Shown here piece after piece: positions 48,807 to 61,452 of a stretch of 64,000 bases of DNA. The notes beneath the pieces were generated by a model, which saw only the letters and a list, made by a program, of their open reading frames with translations, ran no database searches and was not told the origin of the DNA. Origin of the DNA: Paramecium octaurelia (lineage: Eukaryota > Ciliophora > Oligohymenophorea > Peniculida > Parameciidae); assembly GCA_905182995.1 (NCBI GenBank), contig CAJJDP010000093.1, positions 250,563 to 314,562 on the forward strand, read 5' to 3'. A program made the translations under genes and the position numbers. Each line of letters opens with the position of its first letter. Positions within the stretch are counted from its first letter, which is position 1.

Positions 48807-49442
48807 TCAAAGAATCTCCATTATTACTTTTTATTTGTAGTACTTGATAAATTGATGTAGGAATTGTTGATATATTTATCAATTTATTCTTCCATTCAGG
48901 GAAAGTTTTTAGGCTTTTGGAGTTTCAGAAATTTTGGGTTATAAAATTATTGATGAATGGATGTGAATTATGTAAACTTTTCCTCTTTGCATCTTTTCAA
49001 ACAGTTTTGTAGAGCATTCAAGAAATTTTATTGAGTTTAAGAGCAACTTTATTGTCTACTAAGTATTCTATTTCTCTAGTTGTAAAAATAAATAGGTGGA
49101 TGCTGCCATTAAATAATAAATATCATCTATCATATATTTTTAGATAATCATGAGAAGAAATTCTTAAAATTATTTAAAAGATCATAAGATCTTAATTGGG
49201 CAAATATAGATTTATTTTTCATGCTACTCCAAACAAGAGGGTTTCTAATATTACATTTAAAACATTAAAATATTTGATATTGTTTCAGCTTTAAATTCAA
49301 AAATATGTTAGCATAAACAAGGAATATTATATAATTGAAACATCTAAGTGCTTCCATAAGAACAAATTCATTTATGGTGTAATTAAATATTTATTCAGTT
49401 AATATATTACACAAAATAAGACAAATCATAAGAAAAGATTGT
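48807..49442. other. AT-rich intergenic stretch
   Basis: No gene recognised. Confidence 0.5.
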
Positions 49443-49643
49443 TCATTCTAGTTGATCAAAGAAGCTTTCGAGATCATCTTCTTGATTGTCTATGAAATTC
49501 TTGATCATTGGATTTTAAGGTCTTTCGATATCTGTGAAATGAGATTCGTAAGATTGATTTGATGAAACACTCGAGGTATCTGCTCTTGAATGTTGCAATA
49601 TGCGAACTAAAGGTTTAGGATAAGTAATTGTATGAGTATTCAT
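49443..49643 (-). CDS. Small acidic protein, 66 aa
   Basis: Single exon with higher GC than the flanks. Sequence features: TITYPKPLVRILQHSRAD, a Ser-rich middle and the acidic end NFIDNQEDDLESFFDQLE. No known family. The composition shift and clean ATG-TGA limits support a real short gene. Confidence 0.6.
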
Positions 49644-50494
49644 TTGTATACTAAAATCTTAAAAAAAATATTAAAAATACTTTTTTCAACACCAGGTATT
49701 TATAATCAAATTTTAATAAAAAAACTTATAATGAGGAAATCTGACTGATGAATTTAACAGAAACCTCAAAGCACCTAATAAACATATCACTTCTGAACCA
49801 ATAAACCATATGAACATGAATCAATTCAATTCATTAAAGAATTACTTAATAAAAAATCAAATCGTATTTTTATGATAGATTTCTTTTTTTAACTCCATAG
49901 ATCCATTCAAATTTAAAAAATCTATTGGTGGTGTTCTATTTTTAATACAGAGAGCCAAAACCTTGAGTTGAAGAACTTCATTGGATTTAAAAAGGTGATA
50001 ATGTTTAAAATGTTTATAAAGTTATAAAACTCTTAATTTATTATTGAGATTAATAATATTACCAACAGTACTAGTCATTATATTGATTAAAAATAAATTG
50101 AGTGATTCGTTAAAGAAGTAATGAGATTACTGTAGAACCTTTTAAACAAATAATTAAATTGAGAAATTCATATTAATTATTATTATATAGAATTTTTGAA
50201 TTATATAAAATTATCTAAAGTTTTTAAAATCTTCAGGATTAACATTTGGTAAATTTAGAACAATATTCTTCATTTGTGCTATCATTCTGATATTAATTTT
50301 GAGTATAACTTTAAGTAGATGTTGTTTTTATTTTTCCATTCTCTCAAAGATCAAGATATTTAATGAGAGTAGATTAAATTGATGTGGAAAGGAATATTTG
50401 CGATGACAGTTTATTGCTTGCGTTGTGAAGTAATCGTAATGATGAGAACAATGTTATATTAAGAAATTTAGAAAAACGTAATTATTTAATACTT
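49644..50494. other. AT-rich divergent spacer
   Basis: Upstream of both the small acidic protein (-) and the membrane protein (+); no gene recognised. Confidence 0.5.
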
Positions 50495-51970
50495 ATGAGT
50501 TCTAAAATCAAGAACCTCTATTTAATATTGCGCCTGCGTTTGGAAGAACTCAGAGTAGTGACAATAAAGACTTGCTAGATCGGAATCAATATTTTACTGT
50601 TTGCATCTCTGCGAGGCGATCAAAAAGCAAAAAATCAAAATTCACTCCAACAATATGGTCTTACTTCTCAAAAATAATTACAATAAGCTTAACAAATCTC
50701 ATCTTCGCTTTATAATCACAACTTTGGCAGTTTTTACCCTGAAGTAAGTAAGTTTGAACTAATTTTAGTTTATAAGAGCCTCAATTACTTTATATTTGGT
50801 TGGCTTGGTGATTAATTTACTTCATACTGAAATCTTGAATGTCATTAACAAAAAGTTCGTGTTGTAAAAATGTGTTGGAACTATAGTCATAGTGTTCCTC
50901 CATATTTTAGACTTAATGATCATTAATGATTACCTAATATTAAATTCGGAATACAGTAATCTAACTTAAGCTGTATCAGATATTTATGTAGATTCAGTTA
51001 GAAAATAGAAGGATATGATTTAATTGTTCGAAGCAGTCATAAGATAGTTGGTTAACATTAATAGGTAATTCAGTTTTTATAATGATTCAGATTTCTTTCA
51101 GTATTTTTCTAGGCATCAGCTCTTTGGGGAGAAGGCATAAGAAAATTGATAAAGAATAAGAAAAAGACTTGGGGAACAACAGATTCTTAATTATCATCTC
51201 CTTAGCCCCAAGATAAGACTTAGTTAAATCAAGTACCGCCAGTTAACGGGATGAATAATAAAATGAAGGGTTAAAAAAAGGAAGTTATTTAGCATTCTGG
51301 AAAGAAGAAGAAATCCCAACAACAATAAATGGAGAAATCTACCGAAGAAAGAGGATAGTCAATAGAAAAGAAGAAGAAGAAACTTCTGGATAAAAAGCCA
51401 TAAAAAATGTCACCAAAAGAATATGAATAACAAATTGAAACTAAAATTGATGAATCACAATAATTAATACTTTCTAAGCAGGTTTCATTAATGCAAAAGG
51501 ATGAATAAAATAATTCAACTTAGGCAGGTTCAAATGGAACCAAATCCTTGTTTGATCATAAAATCAAATCTAATAGAAGTGAATCATTTCCAACCAAATT
51601 GAGCTAATTAGTTGAAATTCCATAGAAGTATTAGAGATATTCCTCTTAAAGTTAAAAGAAACAAATAGACCAAAAAAAATAAATACGACCTTTATATGAT
51701 AAACTTTATAAATTCAATTTGCAAACTAATGTCGACAAATATGAAATCAAAGTACATAGTATAATTGAAATGAATAATTCAATAAATAGAATTGCATAGG
51801 AAAATTCTTGGAATTCATTCTTAACGATAAATGTAAAGTTAAATTATTGGAAAGAAGCCTATCAATAAATGCAAACTTAAGAAATTAAGGAAGAGTTATA
51901 AAAAGTAATAGCGTAATATGCATTATATCTAATGAATTAGCATGCTTAAAATTAAGAAATAGTAGAATGA
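50495..51970 (+). CDS. Membrane protein with basic coiled tail, 474 aa
   Basis: Two introns (50744-50768, 51065-51090). The N-terminal third has about three hydrophobic helices (IKTCQIGINILLFASL, ITLYLVGLVINLLH, GTIVIVFLHILDLMIIN). After residue 200 the protein is Lys/Gln/Ser-rich (HSGKKKKSQQQQ, IEKKKKKLLDKKP) with a final helical segment. A start at 50655 in another frame would also be open, but it needs a 21-nt intron. The 50495 start gives a phase-matched 25-nt GTAAG...TAG intron and a longer helix-containing exon. No family recognised. Confidence 0.72.
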
Positions 51971-52268
51971 GAATTATTATTTATATGTGATAATGTCATT
52001 AAGTTTATTTCAATTAATTATAAAAAATTTATCAATTATTATTTATTCCATAATCCTATTTTTGCATATTTATGAAATCACTTAATTCTAATTAAGAATT
52101 TTATACTCATTGTTACATAATTAAATCTATTTAAAATTTTCTGGATTTTTTCAGTCTAACAGGGGATTATTTCGAGTTATTAATTTACTTAAAATACGTG
52201 CTTATTGATATAGACCTAGTTAAGAATTATATTTACATAAATATTTATAAATTTATTAAATATCAATT

Positions 52269-53739
52269 ATGTCTAGTTTGTTTGATGAAAAAGAATGCGA
52301 AAATTGTAAGAAGGTATTGAATTAATATTAAAAATCAGATTGAATCTGATTATAACATTGTAAGGATAGATCATATAAAACTCTAAGCTGAATATGAGAA
52401 ATTATAAAAGGATATAGAAATTATGAAAAGGGACACCTCATAAGTAATATACTTTATTATTCACTTAGAATGATGGAGAATTAAGAAAAAATAGGTAGAA
52501 ATTTGATTAATTGTAAAATGAATTAAATAAGATAAATGAAAAATACTAGAAATTATATGGAGAAAAAGAAAGAAGTGATGCAATGATAAAGCAATTACAA
52601 GCTATAAATTAGAAAATTTAATAAGAAAAAGAGGAAATGTTATTTGCAAAGCCAGCAGAAAATCCGGAGTAAAATCAAGCTCTTCAATAAATAAGCCTAT
52701 TGCACGAGTAATTAAGAAAAGCCTAAAATTAAAAAGAATAAGCCCTTTCTATTAACACTCAATTAACTTTAGAATTATAATAATTAAAAAGCTAATAAAA
52801 GCCACAATAAAATATTGTTTAAACTGTTCAATTTTAAAGAGATTCAACAACGAACGAAAAAGTGTTTTAAATGGAAATACAAAATCTTAGATAGAGAATT
52901 AATGAGATGAATATTGCCCTTCAGAAACAATAACAAGAATACTAAAATTTACAATAGGAATCTAAATAATAGATCGAAAATTTATAATAATAATTGGAAC
53001 AACAAGATAAAAATATTGACTAATAATAATCATCAACTATATAATTGAAATAGTTGCAAGCACAATTAAAGAAAATGGAAGCCCAAAATAAAGTATTACA
53101 AAAATAATTGGATTATAAAACTTAGAGATATAATGAATAAGTAATTTTACATAACTAATTAAGCTTGATGATATTAATAAATTGTAGGAAGAATTAAATG
53201 CTTGTAAAACAAACTAAATTGTCAAAGTTCTTGGAGATGAAGAAAAAGACTATAAGGAAAAATATAAATAGGTGTTACATTAAAAGTAAGAACTTGAGTA
53301 AAGTTTTAAGGAGAAGGAATCCATTTTGATGTAAAAAGTTTAACAGTATGAATCACACATCAAATAAAGTAAAGTTTATTAGTAATAATCTTAGAATAAG
53401 GAAATGCTGGCTTAGAAAATGTAAAATTAAAAGAAAAATTAGATGAATTAAAAGAACTTCAAGGAAAACTAAATTAAATTTAAGAAGAAGAACTTACTTA
53501 AAAAGTAAAAATTTTATGCATAACCTTAGATGATTAATTCTAATTAAAAGAGATAATTGGATGACCTAATAAATAGTTAATATCAGTATAAATAAAAGGT
53601 CAAGTAATTAGAATCCCAATTATAACAATGTGAAGATAAACTGATTTAATCCAAGTACTAAATAGCTGATATGATGAATCTTGCAATGGAGCTTGGAATG
53701 ACTTAATTACTTGATAAATTTGCTTCATTATAATAATGA
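52269..53739 (+). CDS. Long coiled-coil protein, 448 aa
   Basis: Five introns (52314-52338, 52444-52468, 53141-53163, 53369-53394, 53505-53529), all phase-consistent, restore continuous heptads rich in Gln, Glu, Lys and Leu. The C-terminus is a conserved-looking short motif, ADMMNLAMELGMTQLLDKF. No other domain. Many Gln are TAA/TAG codons, so standard-code calling sees nothing here. Likely a structural protein. Confidence 0.8.
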
Positions 53740-53861
53740 GATGAATATATTAATTATTCTTATAATTTATTATAGATCCTAGCATTTTAATTATATAAAC
53801 CTAAAGAATTTTATCTAAATATTATTTATGAAATTAATATTTTAATTAATTAATAGAAAGC

Positions 53862-54319
53862 ATGGGTAAATAAAAATTGAATGAAAAATAAAGTTCAAGT
53901 TAGACTATATTATAAATAGAAAAAACCATAAGCAAAGAATAAGTTTAAGAGTAGGAAGGTGCTATTAATATATCTGAGGTTCCAGAAATAACCTGTAGTA
54001 TTTGCTACTCCACTATAGCCGATCAAGTAATATATTCTTTACTTATGATAAGGGAATTATTTAAAATTGTAAACATACATATTGTTTCTAATGTATTTAA
54101 AAATGGTCAGAGTAGAATCTTACATGTCCCCAATGCAGAGCTGACTTTACAAAAGTCATAAGAATTAGAAAAGAAGGTTAGAAAGCCAAAAAGAAAACTT
54201 ATAAATTTAAATAACCAAAATAAAATAATGACACATCGATCAACATCAATCTGGTATAATACTATACTTAACTACTCTTTTTAATGTTTGATATATATTA
54301 AGATAGTGAAAGAGAATGA
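53862..54319 (+). CDS. Small RING finger protein (TOPORS-like), 143 aa
   Basis: One 26-nt intron (54027-54052) lies inside the RING. Ligands: CSICYS, then NCKHTYCFQCIQKW, then LTCPQCRADF, in the C3HC4 order. The N-terminus is Gln/Ser-rich and the C-terminus basic (RIRKEGQKAKKKTYKFK). The RING spacing with KHTYCFQCIQKW resembles TOPORS/PHRF1-type E3 ligases. A short protein; the substrate is unknown. Confidence 0.85.
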
Positions 54320-54489
54320 TTTTACTTATGTATTAATGTATACGTATTTATGATTTGCATAAAATTTGGTCTAATCTATATGAACTATGCTTATTTAAAA
54401 GTAACATATTTTAAAAACTCTACTCAATTTTTACTTGAATTAATTGAGTTAATCTGGAAAATTAATATTTGAAACAAAAGAAAAATAAG

Positions 54490-55864
54490 TGTATCCTCTT
54501 ATTCCATAATTTAATAATAATAATGATCAATCTTATTGTTATTAAGGGACTTCAGCCGGGAAATTGGGTTCTGGCTATTCAGGAAGATCTGGTTATTCTG
54601 TTTACACTTATTAAGGTTATTTTGGATAGAAATGATTGGTCGTTGCTTTGAATCCATAACCATAATATAATTGTGACAATACTTTGTTCTATTATATAGA
54701 TTAAATAATAAATACAGAATAAACAGTTACTAATCCTGGCCAAACCAATGATTTAATGATAATAACACCATTATTAACTTTATTATTAGTGTCTTTGGCT
54801 AAAGGATTATAATCAGTTGTATCTCCAACAATTCTAATTTTCCAAGCTGGCTTATTATTTGGTAATTTATCATTTGATATTTGTTTTAATCTATTTTCAA
54901 ATGGATCAGCTGCTTCTATTTATTTTTAATATGCTTCTGGTTCTACACCTTCTGGTAATTCGGATGGTATTAAATGAACCAATCTACCACACTAATATAT
55001 ATAAAATAAATATCATTACACTTAATATATTCTAATTGAAATGCATCCAATCATTCAATGTTTTTAAATCATGAAATCCTGGTAATTTATATTCAGGTGC
55101 TGGATCTATTTCTCTAGGTTCACCATCTCTTAGAATATATTAACCTTTAGGAATAATAACAGTTGATTATGTAATTCTAACAATTTGAGCTTTTAATAAA
55201 TGTTTTTCTTTTCCAAAGAAATATGGATTTGTTATGACATCAGCTTCTAAATTACCTGTAAACATATATTTAATTTATCTAGACACATTAATTTATTAAG
55301 GTGTAATCAATGGTAATTCAACCCAATCCTTATCATTTAGAATATCAGTGCATGCCCAATAAGATTTAGTATTAACTCCAGATCCTCTAGGTTCAACTTC
55401 AGGTGGTAATTCCCCATCTTCAACTTGACTAGTAGCTACTCCTTCAGCAATATAATAATCCTTCTATCTTCCCATGATTTTACCCCAAAATCTTAGTTTA
55501 GATGCTTATTTAGTAACAGATAATAACTAAAATATTGTATAAATAAAGTACTGTCAAGGCTTTGAATATTTTATAATTTTCATCAATTCCAATACCAGCC
55601 CATTCATATAAATAAGCTTCTTCTGATAAATTAGGTAAATATCCAGTTTAAGTTGCCTCTTAAGGTTCTTCATCAGTTCCAAGATTAATTTTATTGACTA
55701 GCTTCAATGTCTTTTATTAAACAGCTGAATCCATTGTAATCTTTGTTCTTTCTGCATTATCAAATTCATTATATTTATCAAATGAGAATCCACTTGATTT
55801 TACTTAAAATGAATAATCTTCAAATAATTCAAAAGCATTCTACAATTATAGTTTAACATATATT
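54490..55864. repeat. Tandem duplicate, copy A (1375 bp)
   Basis: Identical to 55867-57241 at an offset of 1377; contains the 3' part of RSP4/6. Confidence 0.95.
54527..55864 (-). other. RSP4/6 3' fragment (duplicate, cut by N)
   Basis: The same exons and introns as 55904-57241, lacking the first exon and start. It ends at the N at 55865. It should not be counted as a second gene. Confidence 0.9.
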
Positions 55865-55865
55865 N
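55865..55865. other. Single N at a join
   Basis: It separates two identical blocks, like the N at 20344. Confidence 0.95.
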
Positions 55866-55866
55866 T

Positions 55867-57241
55867 TGTATCCTCTTATTCCATAATTTAATAATAATAA
55901 TGATCAATCTTATTGTTATTAAGGGACTTCAGCCGGGAAATTGGGTTCTGGCTATTCAGGAAGATCTGGTTATTCTGTTTACACTTATTAAGGTTATTTT
56001 GGATAGAAATGATTGGTCGTTGCTTTGAATCCATAACCATAATATAATTGTGACAATACTTTGTTCTATTATATAGATTAAATAATAAATACAGAATAAA
56101 CAGTTACTAATCCTGGCCAAACCAATGATTTAATGATAATAACACCATTATTAACTTTATTATTAGTGTCTTTGGCTAAAGGATTATAATCAGTTGTATC
56201 TCCAACAATTCTAATTTTCCAAGCTGGCTTATTATTTGGTAATTTATCATTTGATATTTGTTTTAATCTATTTTCAAATGGATCAGCTGCTTCTATTTAT
56301 TTTTAATATGCTTCTGGTTCTACACCTTCTGGTAATTCGGATGGTATTAAATGAACCAATCTACCACACTAATATATATAAAATAAATATCATTACACTT
56401 AATATATTCTAATTGAAATGCATCCAATCATTCAATGTTTTTAAATCATGAAATCCTGGTAATTTATATTCAGGTGCTGGATCTATTTCTCTAGGTTCAC
56501 CATCTCTTAGAATATATTAACCTTTAGGAATAATAACAGTTGATTATGTAATTCTAACAATTTGAGCTTTTAATAAATGTTTTTCTTTTCCAAAGAAATA
56601 TGGATTTGTTATGACATCAGCTTCTAAATTACCTGTAAACATATATTTAATTTATCTAGACACATTAATTTATTAAGGTGTAATCAATGGTAATTCAACC
56701 CAATCCTTATCATTTAGAATATCAGTGCATGCCCAATAAGATTTAGTATTAACTCCAGATCCTCTAGGTTCAACTTCAGGTGGTAATTCCCCATCTTCAA
56801 CTTGACTAGTAGCTACTCCTTCAGCAATATAATAATCCTTCTATCTTCCCATGATTTTACCCCAAAATCTTAGTTTAGATGCTTATTTAGTAACAGATAA
56901 TAACTAAAATATTGTATAAATAAAGTACTGTCAAGGCTTTGAATATTTTATAATTTTCATCAATTCCAATACCAGCCCATTCATATAAATAAGCTTCTTC
57001 TGATAAATTAGGTAAATATCCAGTTTAAGTTGCCTCTTAAGGTTCTTCATCAGTTCCAAGATTAATTTTATTGACTAGCTTCAATGTCTTTTATTAAACA
57101 GCTGAATCCATTGTAATCTTTGTTCTTTCTGCATTATCAAATTCATTATATTTATCAAATGAGAATCCACTTGATTTTACTTAAAATGAATAATCTTCAA
57201 ATAATTCAAAAGCATTCTACAATTATAGTTTAACATATATT
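55867..57241. repeat. Tandem duplicate, copy B (1375 bp)
   Basis: Exact copy of 54490-55864. It continues into the unique 5' end of the RSP4/6 gene. Confidence 0.95.
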
Positions 57242-57345
57242 CATACTTTTGGATTATCCAATAATATCTTAGTCAATACATTATTCAAGTGTTAATATAA
57301 ATTTGTATTTGAATCCTTTATTTCTTGCAGTTTCTCTTTTAGCAT
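55904..57345 (-). CDS. RSP4/6: Radial spoke head protein RSP4/6
   Basis: The 452-residue protein has three introns (57217-57246, 56904-56928, 56369-56396), all in phase 0. Family motifs: EEAYLYEWAGIGI, KLRFWGKIMGR, KDYYIAEGVAT, NTKSYWACTD, NPYFFGKEKHLLKAQIVRI, GRLVHLIPSELPEGVEP, PAWKIRIVGD, SLVWPGLVTV and YYGYGFKATTNHFYP, then a Pro/Gln-rich tail. RSP4/6 form the spoke head that couples the central pair to dynein control in motile cilia. The full gene exists only with the right-hand duplicate block. It is head-to-head with a plus ORF at 57394. Confidence 0.95.
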
Positions 57346-57393
57346 TAATCTAAATTTTTAATAAATAAAAATGATTATTTCAATTATACTAAA

Positions 57394-58059
57394 ATGAGAA
57401 AATAAATATTCAATTCAGAGGCATTTAAAGTTCTATAATTAGATTACTTTATTGATAAATTAGTCATAACAGAACACATTATAGATGTAAATTAAGATGA
57501 TAAGTGTTTGATTATTTAAGGTGCTCTAAATTCTGCTAAAACATAATTCTCCCTAGATAAAGACAATTTTCTATCGTTTTAGATCATTATTAAATTTTCG
57601 ATATTAAATAATATTTTCTAATGCATAAAAGGCAAATCAAATTAATTAATTGAGACATCAAGCTCTAAGGTATATGGATAACATATGAAATTCGATTTTT
57701 CAACTGTATTTAATAAATTAATTCAATTCATACTTATTAATATTTACTAAAACAAAATTTATAAGTCAATATTAATAATAATTTTATTTTACTCTCCTTA
57801 TTACTTAGATATGAGATTCCATCAAAGTCCAAATTTAGATGAGTAATAAAAATGGAAAATAAAAACTAAAAAATCACAGAATAAACCAAATATTAAATAT
57901 ATCTTTCATATAAATAACTTTTAAATTTTTTAAGCTTCTGTTTATTAACGAATAAAAAATATATTAATAAGTAATTTATTTATTTGTGATCTAGGATTTC
58001 TTCATGCTTTTTCTAAAAATTTAGAAAAAAGCCAAAATCTAATAATCTAATTAAACTGA
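57394..58059 (+). CDS. ORF of 221 aa without TGA, unrecognised
   Basis: The open frame starts MRKQIFNSEAFKVLQLDYF 48 bases from the RSP4/6 start on the other strand, which fits a shared promoter. The first 110 residues look protein-like (FIDKLVITEHIIDVNQDDK, KTQFSLDKDNFLSFQIIIK). The second half is Ile/Asn/Lys-rich and could be non-coding or hold unremoved introns. A chance TGA-free run of this size is possible in DNA this AT-rich. Confidence 0.42.
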
Positions 58060-58471
58060 TATTAAATTAATTAGAAAAAATTAATGGAATCAAATAATTA
58101 TTGTTATGATTGTCTATTGATGGGAACATTTCTTTCCAAAACATAATGTAATTTCTGACTAATCTCGAATAACAGATATTTATTATAAAAATTATCCCTC
58201 ACTTTGAGATATTTAAAAAATTTCTCAATGATTATATAAATGGAACTATCAAGAATGAATTTTCCAAAGTTTTTTGTGTATTTATGAAATTTATCATTAT
58301 TCTGTGTTTGGAAGCTAAAAATATGAATTTATTGTATTTTTTTAAGTGAATTTACATTAATCCTGTAGAGGAAATTGAAAATATTGAATGGCAATAAAAA
58401 CATTTAGAAAGTTCGAAACAATTCTAATTATGTTTTAATTGGCAGGTAATAAACATTTACACAATTAATAT
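58060..58471. other. AT-rich intergenic stretch
   Basis: No gene recognised; upstream of the J-domain gene. Confidence 0.5.
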
Positions 58472-58797
58472 ATGAATTATTACAATATTCTTGGTGTTTC
58501 AAATAACTCGACACATGAACAAATAAAAAAAGCATATCGCGTTCTTGCTAAGCAACATCATCCAGTAAATTATCAAAATATGACCAGGATAAGAATGCAG
58601 AATCAGCATAATTTAGAGTAATTTCTGAGGCTTATCGAATACTTTCTAATTCTGAACTCCGTGTTCGATATGACATTTTCTAAGCCTAATTGGATAGACA
58701 AATCAGCCTATATAANAAATAAAATACTTTAATATTAAAAATTAAACTTTTTATATACAGATTTATTAATGGCAGAAATAAAGACGCTGAATATTGA
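58472..58797 (+). CDS. J-domain (DnaJ-like) co-chaperone
   Basis: Starts MNYYNILGVSNNSTHEQIKK. A 23-nt intron (58565-58587) falls between Pro and Asp of the HPD motif, so HHP-DKN appears only after splicing. EAYRILSN, LRVRYDIF complete a full J-domain of about 65 residues. An N at 58716 lies in the tail and leaves the frame uncertain after it. With a one-base N the protein has 100 residues. J-domains stimulate HSP70 ATPase. No Gly/Phe or zinc region follows. Confidence 0.85.
58716..58716. other. Single N inside the J-domain gene tail
   Basis: Unlike the other two Ns it is not flanked by a duplicated block, so it may be an ambiguous base or an unresolved join. Confidence 0.9.
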
Positions 58798-59092
58798 TGA
58801 AAAATTCGATAACTACTAATTCTATTTTAATGTAATAATTTGTACCAGAAGCAAATTTAGAATTGGAGTTAGTAACTAGGAATTGTGCTATTATAAAGCT
58901 ACTTAAAAGAAATATAAACTTTAAGAAAAGTTGATGAATGGATTTTCAATTCTGAGAACCTGTAGATCCCTTAGAGTTTAAATTGATAATAAATGAAGAA
59001 TAGGGGAGCATCTTGCAAAAATAGAGAAAGTATCAACTATTATAAGATACAGTGAATACCAATATATTCCTAAAAGGGCTAACAGGCAAATT
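58769..59092 (+). other. Coding-like stretch, model unresolved
   Basis: ATG 58769 opens MAEIKTLNIDEKFDNYQFYF. Another frame at 58956-59092 reads PVDPLEFKLIINEEQG and NTNIFLKGLTGKL up to a GTAAAT donor-like site. These probably belong to one small gene after the J-domain gene, but I could not find introns that connect them. Confidence 0.35.
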
Positions 59093-59409
59093 GTAAATAA
59101 ATTTCTTGTTCTTTTGTTTTACTATTCAATGTAACAATTGATGAAATCATTACTTTTCAAGTTGCTCTTTGATTAAATTCATTGCTAAATTGAAGTATTT
59201 GTGTTTATCTAATATAGGGGTTTCCAAATAAACAAAAATTAATGAAAGATTAAATTGTTAATTGAATATAATAGTAAGTTTGGGAAATTAAATGATATAG
59301 TCAGCTCTGCTTAATAAAATCTTAGCGACTTATTATATACTAGAGGTTTTCACCTAAGATGTAGAATTGGGAAACATAAGTTAACAACTATCTACTGATA
59401 TTGAAGTCT
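59093..59409. other. AT-rich stretch
   Basis: Possibly the continuation of the unresolved plus-strand tract; no clear gene. Confidence 0.4.
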
Positions 59410-60512
59410 TCACTAGTTATGATTCATTAATTTATCTTGATTATGTTTACTAACTTAGCAAACAACTAATTTAATCAAACCTTAATTCTATTACTTATTC
59501 TAATGATTGTAATATATCACAGTTGATTAGCCAATTATTTCTTCTAACAATAGTAAGTGGCTTGAGTTTCGGATTTTAGTGATTTATGCAAAATATATGA
59601 ACTTGGTTTTGTTTCTTAAAGTTGTTGATTTTATGGATAAAATATTCAATAAATTTATTTCTATGATTTAATGTCTGTTCGAATAGATGTTCTCTTTACT
59701 CAAATTTATTATTGTTTGAATTGATTTATTGACAATATCAGGTCATCTTCTAGCGTGGATGAAGTTTGTAAATTTTTTTCTTTCATATCAAATCTACATT
59801 CATTCATTTTATCATAATTAACACTATCAATTCTGTAATTAAACTCTTATTCTAGTCTTACTTCCAATTATTATCTAAAATCGTATTTTTAAATTGTATC
59901 TAATTAATTATTCTTTTTATTTACTCCTTAATATTTAATTTTTAACTATGTATAATATGAATATTGCTTGACAGATTATCATTCAAATTATTCAAAAGAG
60001 GATTTCTCATTAGTGTCTAACTCTATATAATTTATTATTTTAGATTTCTTATTGTTTGATTTTACAGGATTTAAATATTTTCTTTCATTAATGATAAGAT
60101 GATTTGAATATTAGTAATTTAAGACACTTTAGTATTTGATTTCTAAGCTTATTTATTCTATAGAAAAACATGTAAAGATCCATGAGGTTTCTAGTGTCAG
60201 ATGCAATAACTTATTTCCTCTCCTGTTTTTCGTTCCATATAGGGCTTATTGCAAAGTGCGAATTCAAAATAAAAATAATATTTAATCTGTCAAAATTCTT
60301 TTTTCATCCTATAAAATACGAATAGAATCAAAATGAGAGCTACTAATTTATCTTGTCTGCTGTCTTTGTCTTATATTCTTTAGTTTCGCATGTAGATAAA
60401 TTATCCGAAATTCATTAGATGTTGAAAAAGAATCCAAGCTATCATTATTTCACATGAATTGTTTATTTAACTTTATAAAGGAATGGTAAAATGGCCCTAT
60501 GTAGGTAAACAT
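59410..60512 (-). CDS. Possible gene with unresolved introns
   Basis: From ATG 60512 (MFTYIGPFYHSF) a chain of minus-strand open pieces looks protein-like: SLDSFSTSNEFRIIYLHAKL, SDTRNLMDLYMFFYRINKL, IDSVNYDKMNECRFDMKEKN and RNSSHLLLLEEIIGQSTVIY, ending at TGA 59412-59410. They are in different frames and I cannot fix all splice sites. No family recognised; it could also be a decaying gene. Confidence 0.38.
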
Positions 60513-61452
60513 TTGGATTTAATATGGGATTATTCAGTAAAAAAAATATAAAAAAGTCAAATAAGAATAATATTATAGCAGTTAAATCCTATTAAAAAAC
60601 AAAAAGGGTCTTCTCTTTATTCTATAATTAAAAACGTGCCAATAAATCAATTAATTGAAACTTTTAGGGTTTTATTCAATTTTTTCTAAAATTCAATTCA
60701 AAAAATTTATCTCAAATCTACTATAAATCAAATTTGCTGAATTCTAATAAATTAAAACATAAGAAATCTAAAAATAAACCTTTTTTTCTCAAATTTATCT
60801 AAAAAAACACATCTAGTTGAATATAGATCCTCTACTAGGCGTCTTTTACAATCCAATTAAGATAACTTTTTCTACAAATAAGAATTGCTAGATTATATCA
60901 TCAAAAGTATAACCTACTAATTTCTGAAGCTACTGACAAATGAAATAAATATTCAATAAATGTTTATATTTTTTGATCCCTTAGTGTAAAGAGAATTCTG
61001 TTAAACCCTTCTCTTTATTTTTGAGGAGATTGAGCTTCTGATTTTTGCTTCCATTAATCAAATTACTTTAGACAAAAACAAGACTTTAATTAAGCAAGTA
61101 TAACCCCATTTTTTTCGTGTCTTATAATACAAAAATTCAGATTTCATTGTGAAATGGCAATTAGATATTTCAAATATATTGTTAGAAGAGTTCATTACTT
61201 CTAAACAGCCATATCTAGGTTTTTTTTTTTACAATAATAAATTATGATGTAAAATTCAATCTTACTCTATATCATTATTTATTCGTCTCCTATTATTTTT
61301 AATTTTTAAAAGATAGTTATATTCTTTAGAAATTTTATATTAATATAAAAAATAACCAAATAAATTAAATGAACTATGATTTGCATGAGATAGAATGATT
61401 GTTTATGTGACTTGTCAAATTTTTGCATTTTCTTGATTGTTTACTTATCTTT
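60513..61452. other. AT-rich stretch without recognised genes
   Basis: Nearly a kilobase of very AT-rich DNA with homopolymer runs (61220-61230) and no motif I can name. Confidence 0.5.

Noticed and set aside
50655-50747. Alternative start exon (MVLLLKNNYNKLNK...) for the membrane protein
   Set aside because: It needs a 21-nt intron in another phase. The 50495 start gives a longer helix-containing exon and a phase-matched 25-nt GTAAG...TAG intron.
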